A DNA stretch of 11,424 nt from Clostridium sp. CAG:448 (GTDB taxonomy: Bacteria > Bacillota > Clostridia > Oscillospirales > CAG-272). Under the pieces are notes generated by a model, which was given only the letters and a program-made list of their open reading frames with translations, was not told the DNA's origin and did not search any database. The translations under genes were made by a program, and so were the position numbers. Each line of letters opens with the position of its first letter. Position 1 is the stretch's first letter. Location: NCBI GenBank assembly GCA_000433415.1, contig FR890437.1, forward strand, positions 4,024 to 15,447. Direction: 5' to 3'. Positions 5,553 to 11,424 of the stretch are shown here, piece after piece.

Positions 5553-6422
5553 TTACTTCCCCTGTTTTTTCTCGATCCAACCGACCAGTTCTCTGCCCCG
5601 TTCCTGCATAAAATGCGCGGCGGTCGGCAGAAATGCATCGTCAAAACCGCCCAGGAAACTATCCGCTTCAAAAGTAAATTCTCCCCGGTAATCAATTGTG
5701 GCAAGCGCATCCGTCACCGCATGCCAGTTGATTCTTCCGAGTCCCGGAAGGGTGTGCAGATCCGCGCGATAGTCCACATCGTGCACATGCAACGCACCTA
5801 ATCTGTCATGCCCCAAAAGGCGGATCGCATCCTGTGGCTCCCGGTTGCAAAGCGCCACATGCCCAACATCCAGGCAGACCGTAAAGTGCGCAGGGTCATC
5901 CAATGCGTCGTACATATCGGCAAGCTCCTGCGGGTTGGCAAGGATATCGTCCACAATGATTCCGCTGACCGGATTGCACTGCCACATGTTTTCAAGTGCA
6001 ATCTTCAGTTTCTTTCCCTCAAGAAGCGGAACCAGAGAACGGTAAAAGTCCAGATTATAGGCAAACAATTCCTTCTCTCTGCCGTAGTAACGCCCCCACT
6101 GCACCGGATGCACAATGATCTGACGTACCCCGAGCGCCTCTGCAAAGGCAAACACCTGCGGGAAGCACGGTACAATATGCTCATTGTAATTCGGATACCC
6201 GCCGCCGAACGGCGCATGTGCCTGTGTGAAAATCACATTGTGCTGCCCGGCAATCTGCAAAAGGCGTTTTGCATTTTCCGCGGCATTCTCTCCTGTCGCA
6301 AAAGACAGGTCTCCAAAAAAGGAAAGATCAATCGCATCGTAGCCGGCACCGCAAAGAATTTCAACAGCCCGGAACACACCGAAACGCCGCGCAAGTGTTT
6401 CCGTTTGTGTAGCAAGAATCAT
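5553..6422 (-). CDS. Sugar phosphate isomerase/epimerase (xylose isomerase-like TIM barrel)
   Basis: This 289-residue cytoplasmic protein is of the AP endonuclease 2/xylose isomerase-like TIM-barrel superfamily. Members interconvert sugars, polyols or related hydroxy compounds with a divalent metal. Candidate metal or catalytic residues occur in the expected order: Glu144 in IALENMW, Asp185 and His188 in CLDVGHVAL, His212 or His214 in LHVHDVD, and Glu252 in FTFEADSF. LPGLGRINW (225-233) matches the usual G-x-G-x-(I/V)-(D/N)-(F/W) loop. ATG 6422 overlaps the stop of the aminopeptidase gene in an ATGA, with the GGAGGAGGAG site at 6428-6437. An in-frame start at 6533 would overlap the upstream gene by 115 nt and is rejected. 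The substrate cannot be deduced, and no sugar transporter or kinase is adjacent. Confidence 0.88.
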   Translation of the reverse strand: MILATQTETLARRFGVFRAVEILCGAGYDAIDLSFFGDLSFATGENAAENAKRLLQIAGQHNVIFTQAHAPFGGGYPNYNEHIVPCFPQVFAFAEALGVRQIIVHPVQWGRYYGREKELFAYNLDFYRSLVPLLEGKKLKIALENMWQCNPVSGIIVDDILANPQELADMYDALDDPAHFTVCLDVGHVALCNREPQDAIRLLGHDRLGALHVHDVDYRADLHTLPGLGRINWHAVTDALATIDYRGEFTFEADSFLGGFDDAFLPTAAHFMQERGRELVGWIEKKQGK

Positions 6423-7750
6423 TTTTTCTCCTCCTCCGTTTTCGAAAGCGTCCACCTGCCATCTCCGCCCGAACGGATGACGGCGCCGAAAAAGGCAGTC
6501 ATTGCGCGGCAGAGATAGTCCACATCGGCACATCCCGCCGTTTCATAAGCGGAATGCATGGCGAGCTGCGCCATACCGATATCCACGGTGCACAACGGCA
6601 CCTGAACGTCGCTGATGCTCCCCAGCGTAGAGCCGCCCGGCAAATCACTGCGATTGGCATACCCCTGTACCGGCACACCGGCAGAGCGGCAAATGGAAGA
6701 AAACAATGCCGCAGACAGTGCGTCCGTGGTATACTTCTGCGCGGCATTCGCCTTAATCACCACACCGCCGTTCAGATCAGGCGCATTCTGCCCGTCGCTC
6801 AGCTCCGGGTGATTCGGATGGCGCGCGTGTCCGTTATCGGCAGACACCATAAACGAGTTTGCCAACATTCTGCGCAAATCAACAGACGCCGATTCCGCGA
6901 TTCTGGAAAGCGTATCGCGCAAAAGCATGGATGCCGCGCCCTGCTTGGTTGCACTGCCGGTTTCTTCATTGTCGAAGCAGGCGTAAACTTTCACGGCATT
7001 CTGCACCTCCCGCGCGTCAAGAAATCCGCGCAAAGTGCCGTAGGCGCACATCAGATTGTCGATTCGCGGAGATGCAAAAAATGCGTTATCCGCTCCGAAG
7101 ATCACACCGGGCGTGCGGTCGTAAAGATAAAGATCCGCTCCGACAACCGCATCTTCCGCAACACCCGCCGCCTCGGCAACTTCTTTTTTGACGGTTTGCG
7201 TGCTGTCCGCCATTCCGTACAACGGCAATAAATCAACAGCCGGATTATATTTATACCCATTGTTAACATCTCGGTTTAAATGAATCGCCACATTGGGGAT
7301 CAGACACAAATCACGGTCCACCACGACACTTTTCGCGATAAAGTGACCATCCTGCCGCAAAATGACCCGACCGGCAACGGACAGCGGGCGGTCAAACCAC
7401 GTGGATAACAGCATGCCGCCGTAACGCTCCGTATTAAAACGCACATATTTGCCAAAGGCGGGGGAGAGATAGTTGTCCTTCAGCTTAAAGGTGGGAGAAT
7501 CCGAATGACTTGCCGCAATCAGGAAGGAATCGGGCGCTCCTTCGGGCAGCGCAAATGCCAACACAGAGGAAAGGTTGCGGGTCAGATAATACTTTCCTCC
7601 CGGGATCAGATTCCACGAATCCCCCTCTTCCAAACGGGTATATCCTGCCTCTTCCAACATCTCGGCAACAGTGGAAACCGCCTGATACGCCGTCGGACTT
7701 TTCCGAATAAACGCAAGCAGTTCCTGCACCGCTTTCATGTTCTGTTTCAT
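6419..7750 (-). CDS. M18 family metallo-aminopeptidase
   Basis: M18 enzymes are cytosolic zinc aminopeptidases, often large oligomers, that remove N-terminal (frequently acidic) residues from peptides. The 443 residues fit the family. Expected metal ligands and signatures are present in order: His82 in ASHSDSPTFKLK, Asp231 in SPRIDN, Glu262/Glu263 in FDNEETGS, Asp305 in SADNGHARHPNHPE, and His399 in GMAQLAMHS. GGSTLGSI (372-379) is also typical. ATG 7750 has GAGG (7761-7764) 10 nt upstream; ATG 7738 is a less likely alternative. It is the first gene after a perfect promoter and overlaps the isomerase gene by 4 nt, so the two should be co-expressed. Aspartyl versus broader specificity cannot be told from sequence alone. 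Confidence 0.95.
   Translation of the reverse strand: MKQNMKAVQELLAFIRKSPTAYQAVSTVAEMLEEAGYTRLEEGDSWNLIPGGKYYLTRNLSSVLAFALPEGAPDSFLIAASHSDSPTFKLKDNYLSPAFGKYVRFNTERYGGMLLSTWFDRPLSVAGRVILRQDGHFIAKSVVVDRDLCLIPNVAIHLNRDVNNGYKYNPAVDLLPLYGMADSTQTVKKEVAEAAGVAEDAVVGADLYLYDRTPGVIFGADNAFFASPRIDNLMCAYGTLRGFLDAREVQNAVKVYACFDNEETGSATKQGAASMLLRDTLSRIAESASVDLRRMLANSFMVSADNGHARHPNHPELSDGQNAPDLNGGVVIKANAAQKYTTDALSAALFSSICRSAGVPVQGYANRSDLPGGSTLGSISDVQVPLCTVDIGMAQLAMHSAYETAGCADVDYLCRAMTAFFGAVIRSGGDGRWTLSKTEEEKK
6428..6437 (-). promoter_or_regulatory. Ribosome binding site of the isomerase gene, embedded in M18 Glu codons
   Basis: GGAGGAGGAG on the minus strand lies 5 nt before ATG 6422. Its three GAG triplets are also the Glu-Glu-Glu codons of the aminopeptidase C-terminus. 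This fixes the 289-residue isomerase start. Confidence 0.85.
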
Positions 7751-7784
7751 GCATCATTTTCCTCTTTTCTTCAGAACTGTTTCT

Positions 7785-7813
7785 ATTATACAAGGAAAAA
7801 ACGTACTTGTCAA
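7785..7813 (-). promoter_or_regulatory. Consensus sigma-A promoter of the M18/isomerase operon
   Basis: TTGACA (7808-7813), a 17-nt spacer and TATAAT (7785-7790) match the consensus at all 12 bases. The predicted start near 7778 gives a leader of about 28 nt. The sequence between it and the upstream terminator (7814-7909) holds nothing else recognisable. Confidence 0.95.
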
Positions 7814-7909
7814 GCAAAAGATCGTCAGCTCCTCCCGCAATATTGAGCAATACACGGACATGGTTGCGGCGTACGGAAACGCCGTTTGTTTTTCACGGTT
7901 CACTGCCAC

Positions 7910-7952
7910 AAAAAAGCCAAAGCCCGGCGTGGGGTCTCCCCTTACGCCGGGC
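7910..7952 (-). terminator. Rho-independent terminator of the pepT operon
   Basis: Minus-strand GCCCGGCGT (7944-7952) pairs with ACGCCGGGC (7922-7930). An inner GGGG/CCCC helix follows after a 2-nt bulge, and the hairpin is followed by TTTGGCTTTTTT. It lies about 39 nt after the stop of the EEP-fold gene. Confidence 0.9.
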
Positions 7953-7991
7953 AATCTGATTGTTATCAAATTCTTATTGCCGTTCCCGCAT

Positions 7992-8768
7992 TCAGTCAAA
8001 TGTAATTTCAGCAACATACGGGCGGTGATCGGAGCAAACAACGGGCGGGATATGAGCAGACACCGCATGCACACCTTTGCCGACAAAAATATAATCAATT
8101 TTTACTCCCGGTCTGTCACTGGGGAAAGAAAGCAACTCGTCAGGCGGCAACAAAGATGCCGTATCCGTCAGGCGGGAAGCCAATACACCATAGTAAGGAG
8201 AGTCCGGGGTGAAATTGAAATCTCCCATCAACACCACGGGATGGGTTGCATTGTCAATCGCCTGGCAGATCAGGCGAACCGCTTTTTCCTGCTCCGGTGG
8301 GGTCAAACCGATGTGGCAAACCAGGACGGTCAGCTCACGTTCTCCCACCAACAGATCCGCGCAGAGCAAAACCCGTTGCTCATAATACCCTTCTTCTGCA
8401 CGTTCTTCCGGCAAAAGCGCTATTTTCTTTGCAGAATGCCGCACAACGGGGCAGGCAGACAGCAATGCGTTTCCATACCACATATCCGGCAACCGAATCG
8501 CTCGCGCAAACAGGGACCAACGCAATCCGGCACCTTTGGCAAGTCTTTGCGGCTGGCGGAGCGCCTTGGAGAAAACACCATCGTAAACCTCGTTCAAACC
8601 GCAAAAATCCAGTCGCATTGAGCGGATCACATCCGCAAATTTCAAAACATCAATCGCCTCCGCGCCGGTGGCAGGGCGGCGGGTATAATCCAGACAGTGC
8701 TGGATGTTGAAGGTCGCGATGCGAATCGGTTTATTTCCGTCCCGCCGAACTTTTTCCGTATTCTCCAT
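7992..8768 (-). CDS. Endonuclease/exonuclease/phosphatase (EEP/DNase I-like fold) family protein
   Basis: This 258-residue protein has the EEP-fold motif series: ATFNIQHC with Asn21, GLNEV with metal ligand Glu60, YGNALLS (98-104), VCHIGL with His152, MGDFNFTPDS with Asp183 and Asn185, KIDYIFVG with Asp225, and SDHRP with Asp247-His248. All the catalytic positions of a Mg-dependent phosphoesterase are therefore present. There is no signal peptide or membrane segment, so it should act in the cytoplasm. Family members hydrolyse DNA, inositol phosphates, sphingomyelin or other phosphodiesters; the substrate here cannot be chosen. ATG 8768 is 2 nt after the pepT stop, with AAAGGAA just upstream inside the end of pepT, so the two genes form a tight operon. 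Confidence 0.93.
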   Translation of the reverse strand: MENTEKVRRDGNKPIRIATFNIQHCLDYTRRPATGAEAIDVLKFADVIRSMRLDFCGLNEVYDGVFSKALRQPQRLAKGAGLRWSLFARAIRLPDMWYGNALLSACPVVRHSAKKIALLPEERAEEGYYEQRVLLCADLLVGERELTVLVCHIGLTPPEQEKAVRLICQAIDNATHPVVLMGDFNFTPDSPYYGVLASRLTDTASLLPPDELLSFPSDRPGVKIDYIFVGKGVHAVSAHIPPVVCSDHRPYVAEITFD

Positions 8769-8770
8769 GA

Positions 8771-9997
8771 TTATTCCTTTTCGCCGACAGCGCCACGCAG
8801 AATCGCCTTCAAAATATCCTTGCAGGCGATCATGTCCTCAACCGGGATAAACTCAAAACGCGAATGGTAGTTCCCGCCGCCGGTGCAAAGGTTGGGACAG
8901 GGCAATCCGCGATAGGACAGGGCAGCCCCGTCTGTGCCGCCGCGAATGGGTTCCCGGAACGGTTTTACACCACAGGTACGCATGGCATCCTCCGCGCGCG
9001 CAACGATGTACGGGAAGCGGTCCACAATTTCCTTCATATTGTAGTAAGAATCTTTCATGGTCAGCCCCACACTGCCCGCACCGTACTTCCGATTGATTTT
9101 CTCGGCACATGCCGCCATCAATGCTTTTCGTTTTTCAAACTTTTCCCGGTCATGGTCGCGGATGATATAAGAGAGCGTTGCGTTTTCAACGTCGCCTTCC
9201 ATATCGCAAAGATGGAAAAATCCCTCATATCCTTCTGTGCAGGCGGGAATCTCATCGGTAGGCAGGAGCGCGTTCAACTCCATCGCCATTAACATGGCAT
9301 TTTTCATTTTGCCCTTCGCGGATCCCGGATGAATGGAAACACCATGGAAGTGCAGCTTCGCAGCCGCACCGTTAAAGCACTCGTATTCGATACCGCCCAG
9401 GAAACCGCCGTCTACCGTATATGCATAATCTGCACCGAAGTGTTCCAAGTCAAAACAAACAGTTCCCTCGCCGATCTCCTCGTCGGGCGTAAACGCAATA
9501 CAGACCTTTCCGTGCGCCGTACCGTCGTGCAGCAATTCCTCTACCGCTGTCACAATTTCCGCAATACCCGCCTTATCGTCCGCTCCCAACAGCGTCGTTC
9601 CGTCGGTCACGATCAGGTGCTTACCGACAAAATCCGAAAGATACGGATAATCCGCAACGGTCATACAAATATTTTTTTCTGCATTCAGCAGAATATCTCC
9701 TCCGTGGTAATCCACAATAGCAGGCTTGATATCCGTGTCGCTTGCGGCATCGGACGTATCCATGTGCGATATCAGACCGATTGCCGGTGTCGGCTCGGCA
9801 GTATTCGCAGGCAGGGTTGCATATACATACCCGTGCTCATCCATCCGCACGTCATCCAACCCAAGCGCGGTCAATTCATCCCGCAGATATGCAGCTAATT
9901 TTTTCTGTTTCTCGGTGCTCGGGGTTGTACCCGTGGTTTCATCCGACATCGTCGGAAACGACACATATTTCAAAAAGCGTTCAACGATCTTCTCCAT
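8771..9997 (-). CDS. pepT: Peptidase T (tripeptide aminopeptidase), M20 family
   Basis: Peptidase T is a cytosolic di-zinc enzyme that releases the N-terminal residue of tripeptides. At 408 residues it has the usual PepT length, and the catalytic positions agree with those I recall for E. coli PepT: His78 and Asp80 in SHMDTS, Asp140 in GADDKAG, Glu173 and Glu174 in FTPDEEIG, Asp196 in YTVDGGFLGG, and His378 in GGGNYHSRFEF. The N-terminus (VERFLKYVSFPTMSDE) and IRGGTDGAALS (351-361) are also PepT-like. ATG 9997 has GGAGG (10007-10011) 9 nt upstream. It is the first gene after a perfect promoter, followed after 2 nt by the EEP-fold gene. With the M18 enzyme in the next operon it suggests active intracellular peptide degradation. 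Confidence 0.98.
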   Translation of the reverse strand: MEKIVERFLKYVSFPTMSDETTGTTPSTEKQKKLAAYLRDELTALGLDDVRMDEHGYVYATLPANTAEPTPAIGLISHMDTSDAASDTDIKPAIVDYHGGDILLNAEKNICMTVADYPYLSDFVGKHLIVTDGTTLLGADDKAGIAEIVTAVEELLHDGTAHGKVCIAFTPDEEIGEGTVCFDLEHFGADYAYTVDGGFLGGIEYECFNGAAAKLHFHGVSIHPGSAKGKMKNAMLMAMELNALLPTDEIPACTEGYEGFFHLCDMEGDVENATLSYIIRDHDREKFEKRKALMAACAEKINRKYGAGSVGLTMKDSYYNMKEIVDRFPYIVARAEDAMRTCGVKPFREPIRGGTDGAALSYRGLPCPNLCTGGGNYHSRFEFIPVEDMIACKDILKAILRGAVGEKE

Positions 9998-10030
9998 CCT
10001 TCATTTCCTCCCCTTGGATATTTCCTGTCC

Positions 10031-10059
10031 ATTATACCACCATGCGCTTTTTCTGTCAA
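10031..10059 (-). promoter_or_regulatory. Consensus sigma-A promoter of the pepT operon
   Basis: TTGACA (10054-10059), a 17-nt spacer and TATAAT (10031-10036) match the consensus at all 12 bases. The predicted start near 10024 gives a leader of about 27 nt containing the GGAGG site. Confidence 0.95.
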
Positions 10060-10145
10060 TCGGATTCTGCCTAAAAAAGAGCATTACACGGCACAACCCA
10101 TCCGTATCCTTTCCGGTTGTCAAGGTGTTTAGAAAACAGGCATGT

Positions 10146-10250
10146 CTATTCACCGTAGATGCCGACCTTTTTCAAAAGTCGATTCACAGAAGGAATGTGA
10201 ACAAACAGAAAGCCCAGACATGCACCGGACAAATTCAGAATGGCTTGCAT
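10146..10250 (-). CDS. Possible small hydrophobic peptide (34 residues), unrecognised
   Basis: ATG 10250 opens a 34-codon frame ending TAG at 10146. AGGAAA lies about 6 nt upstream. The predicted peptide has a hydrophobic N-terminal half, MQAILNLSGACLGFLFVHI, and a basic C-terminal half, PSVNRLLKKVGIYGE, a layout seen in small membrane peptides. The open frame extends upstream of the ATG for about 20 codons (GTG possible at 10289). The ribosome site is one arm of a perfect hairpin at 10253-10277. I do not recognise the peptide. It could equally be a chance frame or the remnant of a longer gene's 3' end, and only conservation could decide. Confidence 0.22.
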   Translation of the reverse strand: MQAILNLSGACLGFLFVHIPSVNRLLKKVGIYGE

Positions 10251-10252
10251 GT

Positions 10253-10277
10253 GCTTTCCTACGCAGAGAAGGAAAGC
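10253..10277 (-). repeat. Perfect 8-bp inverted repeat burying a possible ribosome binding site
   Basis: Minus-strand GCTTTCCT (10270-10277) and AGGAAAGC (10253-10260) form a perfect stem with a 9-nt loop. The 3' arm contains the AGGAAA in front of the small ORF at 10250. No T-run follows, so it is not a standard terminator, although it starts 23 nt after the stop codon of the surface-protein gene and might stabilise that mRNA's 3' end. Confidence 0.45.
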
Positions 10278-10300
10278 GCCTTCTGTCACTTCAAATGGAT

Positions 10301-11424
10301 TCAGAATATCTTTTTACGTTTGAACAAAACGTAACCTATGCAGGAAAGCAAACCGGCAAATGACACACCGGCAACTCCAGCCACGATTCCTGTTGTGGTT
10401 TTCAGCGCCTGCACTTCTTCCTTGGTGACGGGAACACTTCCTACCTGGTGTGTGCTACCATCCGTAAATGTTGCGATGATATTGCCATCTTTATCGACCG
10501 TCACAGTGGAAATGCCGACCCCATCTTTCCCACTGTTTCCGGCATCACCTTTGTCACCTTTGTCACCCTTGTCGCCTTTTTCGCCATTTTTTCCGTCTTT
10601 GCCGTCCTGTCCATCAGCTCCGGTTGCTTTTACGCCAAGTGAAGTCCAGGTCTTTCCGCCGTCATAGGAAATATACCAGAAAAGATCATCACCGATTTTC
10701 AATTGCGGCGTCATGCCATCTTTCCCATCTACACCGTCTTTTCCGTCTTCACCGTCCTTACCGTCTGCACCATCCTTGCCATCCGCACCATCTTTACCGT
10801 CTTGCCCCGGTGTGCCTGTGTCCCCCTTATCACCCTTGTCGCCTTTATCGCCTTTTTCTCCTTTCAGGTCCGGCAGGGCAATCAGATTGTTCCATACGGT
10901 ATCATCGGTGTATTTCCACTGAATATATCCGTCGTATACTCTCAGTTCTACCTGCTTACCATCCGCGCCGTCATTTCCAGTCAGTGCGGCAAGTGAAATG
11001 AGATCGCGGTAAGCATCGTCTCCCTCGCCCGCATATCGCCACTGAATGCTGTTTCCGTTGTTGCGGAATTCGATTTCTCTGCCGCCGGTACCCGCAAAGG
11101 TGGAGAAGGTTTTGGTATTGGACAATGCAGATACCATCCCGTTGCTACCCACGGCTGTAACCGCAAAGGTATAAGTGGTATCCGATTGAAGCATAGGATA
11201 TGTATAGGAGAGCGTGTCTGAAGAGAGCGGTGTTTCGGTCACGCGCTCAAATTCCCCATCATCCATGCGCATCCAGATATGATACCCGATAAACGGACGC
11301 CTAAGGTCTTCCTTCGGTGCCTCCCAGGTGATTTTTGCACTTTGTTTATCCATTACGGATACTCCCGTCAGCGTCGGTATGGGCGGCGCGGCACGGAGAT
11401 TGGTCAACACATAACCGAACACAG
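10301..11424 (-). CDS. Surface protein with fibronectin III-like domain, collagen-like tracts and C-terminal membrane anchor (N-terminus beyond the window)
   Basis: The frame is open to the right edge, so the start lies outside; residues are counted from the codon at 11420-11422. Residues 14-108 resemble a fibronectin III domain (SAKITWEAP, FIGYHIWMR, TTYTFAVTAVGSNGMVSALS). Two related short modules follow: 115-149 with SIQWRYAG and LISLAALTG, and 155-188 with YIQWKYTD and LIALPDLKG. A Gly-X-Y tract (188-236), a third more divergent aromatic module (236-268, LFWYISYDGGKTWTSLG) and a second Gly-X-Y tract (268-301) come next. Residues 301-330 form a beta module (STVTVDKDGNIIATFTDGS). The end is a transmembrane helix (about 344-367) followed by KRKKIF. 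No LPxTG sorting motif is present, so it should be membrane-anchored and not sortase-linked. It is probably an extracellular stalk or adhesin; the ligand is unknown. Confidence 0.92.
   Translation of the reverse strand, partial: VFGYVLTNLRAAPPIPTLTGVSVMDKQSAKITWEAPKEDLRRPFIGYHIWMRMDDGEFERVTETPLSSDTLSYTYPMLQSDTTYTFAVTAVGSNGMVSALSNTKTFSTFAGTGGREIEFRNNGNSIQWRYAGEGDDAYRDLISLAALTGNDGADGKQVELRVYDGYIQWKYTDDTVWNNLIALPDLKGEKGDKGDKGDKGDTGTPGQDGKDGADGKDGADGKDGEDGKDGVDGKDGMTPQLKIGDDLFWYISYDGGKTWTSLGVKATGADGQDGKDGKNGEKGDKGDKGDKGDAGNSGKDGVGISTVTVDKDGNIIATFTDGSTHQVGSVPVTKEEVQALKTTTGIVAGVAGVSFAGLLSCIGYVLFKRKKIF
10520..10621 (-). repeat. Collagen-like Gly-X-Y tract 2 (11 triplets)
   Basis: This encodes residues 268-301 of the surface protein, rich in GKD, GDK and GQD triplets with very little proline. 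It shares the 14-residue block GEKGDKGDKGDKGD (10544-10585) exactly with tract 1, with silent differences at the DNA level. Confidence 0.92.
10715..10861 (-). repeat. Collagen-like Gly-X-Y tract 1 (16 triplets)
   Basis: This encodes residues 188-236 of the surface protein. It begins with the GEKGDKGDKGDKGD block (10820-10861) and continues with GTPGQD and repeated GKDGAD/GKDGED triplets. Bacterial collagen-like tracts can form triple helices stabilised by charge pairs such as Lys-Gly-Asp, without hydroxyproline. The 9- and 18-bp DNA periodicity makes copy-number change possible. Confidence 0.93.

Larger units (their letters stand above)
9998..10300. other. 303-base intergenic region between the surface-protein gene and pepT
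   Basis: It holds the pepT ribosome site and promoter (10007-10059), a T6 tract on the minus strand (10073-10078), a possible 34-residue ORF (10146-10250) and a perfect 8-bp hairpin (10253-10277). No convincing rho-independent terminator for the surface-protein gene was found. The best is a weak ATACGG/CCGTGT stem whose T6 tract begins 7 nt later. A 73-codon plus-strand ORF starting at 10142 has no supporting ribosome site and is not called. Confidence 0.6.

Noticed and set aside
5254..5580. 108-residue form of the ferredoxin
   Set aside because: Its first 50 codons run through the promoter and leader. The 58-residue form has AAGGAGG at the right distance and the standard size.
5553..6533. 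Long form of the isomerase starting at 6533
   Set aside because: It would extend 115 nt into the aminopeptidase gene in another frame. The ATGA overlap at 6422 with a strong ribosome site is far better.
7737..8621. A 294-codon plus-strand frame opposite the EEP gene and M18 leader
   Set aside because: It crosses a strong minus-strand terminator and promoter and is antisense to a gene with all catalytic motifs.
10073..10125. Possible terminator of the collagen-like gene
   Set aside because: Only weak 6-bp stems precede the T6 tract, separated from it by 7 or more nt. It is not convincing enough to call as a terminator.
10142..10363. A 73-codon plus-strand frame at the end of the surface-protein gene
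   Set aside because: No ribosome site or promoter was seen. It overlaps the real minus-strand gene's 3' end, and the translation has no recognisable features.
10520..10861. Short periodic repeats that might look like a CRISPR array
   Set aside because: The periodicity is 9 and 18 bp, in frame, and encodes Gly-X-Y triplets. There are no spacers and no cas genes.

Overview
The window looks like chromosome from an anaerobic gut Bacillota, most likely of the Clostridia (Oscillospiraceae or Ruminococcaceae type). This is inferred from composition and gene style and was not checked against any database. The supporting signs are strong AGGAGG-type ribosome binding sites, near-consensus sigma-A promoters with 17-bp spacers, a 58-residue clostridial 2[4Fe-4S] ferredoxin, a lipoprotein with a Thr/Glu-rich linker, and a collagen-like surface protein. 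No rRNA, tRNA, CRISPR array, insertion sequence or phage gene was seen.

Every convincing gene is on the minus strand, so transcription runs from right to left. The right edge holds the 3' part of a surface protein with one fibronectin III-like domain, three short aromatic beta modules, two Gly-X-Y collagen tracts and a C-terminal membrane anchor (10301-11424). After a 303-base gap, which contains a doubtful 34-residue hydrophobic ORF, come peptidase T (pepT) and an endonuclease/exonuclease/phosphatase-fold protein. These two form an operon with a perfect TTGACA-17-TATAAT promoter and a strong terminator. A second operon, also with a perfect promoter, encodes an M18 aminopeptidase overlapping by 4 nt with a xylose isomerase-like TIM-barrel protein. 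A small ferredoxin gene follows with its own promoter and terminator.

Next is an overlapping pair of tRNA-modification genes: a TrmN6-like adenine-N6 methyltransferase and TtcA, the tRNA C32 2-thiolation enzyme. Then comes a monocistronic glycolytic GAPDH gene (gap) whose transcript probably begins with a GC-rich hairpin and ends in a textbook terminator. The left edge holds the first 672 codons of a large secreted lipoprotein with a six-residue Thr repeat linker and beta-rich modules, running off the window.

Taken together this is a housekeeping segment: peptide degradation (PepT, M18), central glycolysis (GAPDH), electron transfer (ferredoxin) and tRNA anticodon-loop modification (TrmN6-like, TtcA). 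It is flanked by two cell-surface proteins that are the least ordinary parts. I did not find a clear new multi-gene system. The items most worth a second look are the small ORF whose ribosome site is buried in a perfect hairpin, the modular surface proteins, the repeated CGTGAAC sites around the lipoprotein promoter, and the overlapping tRNA-modification pair.
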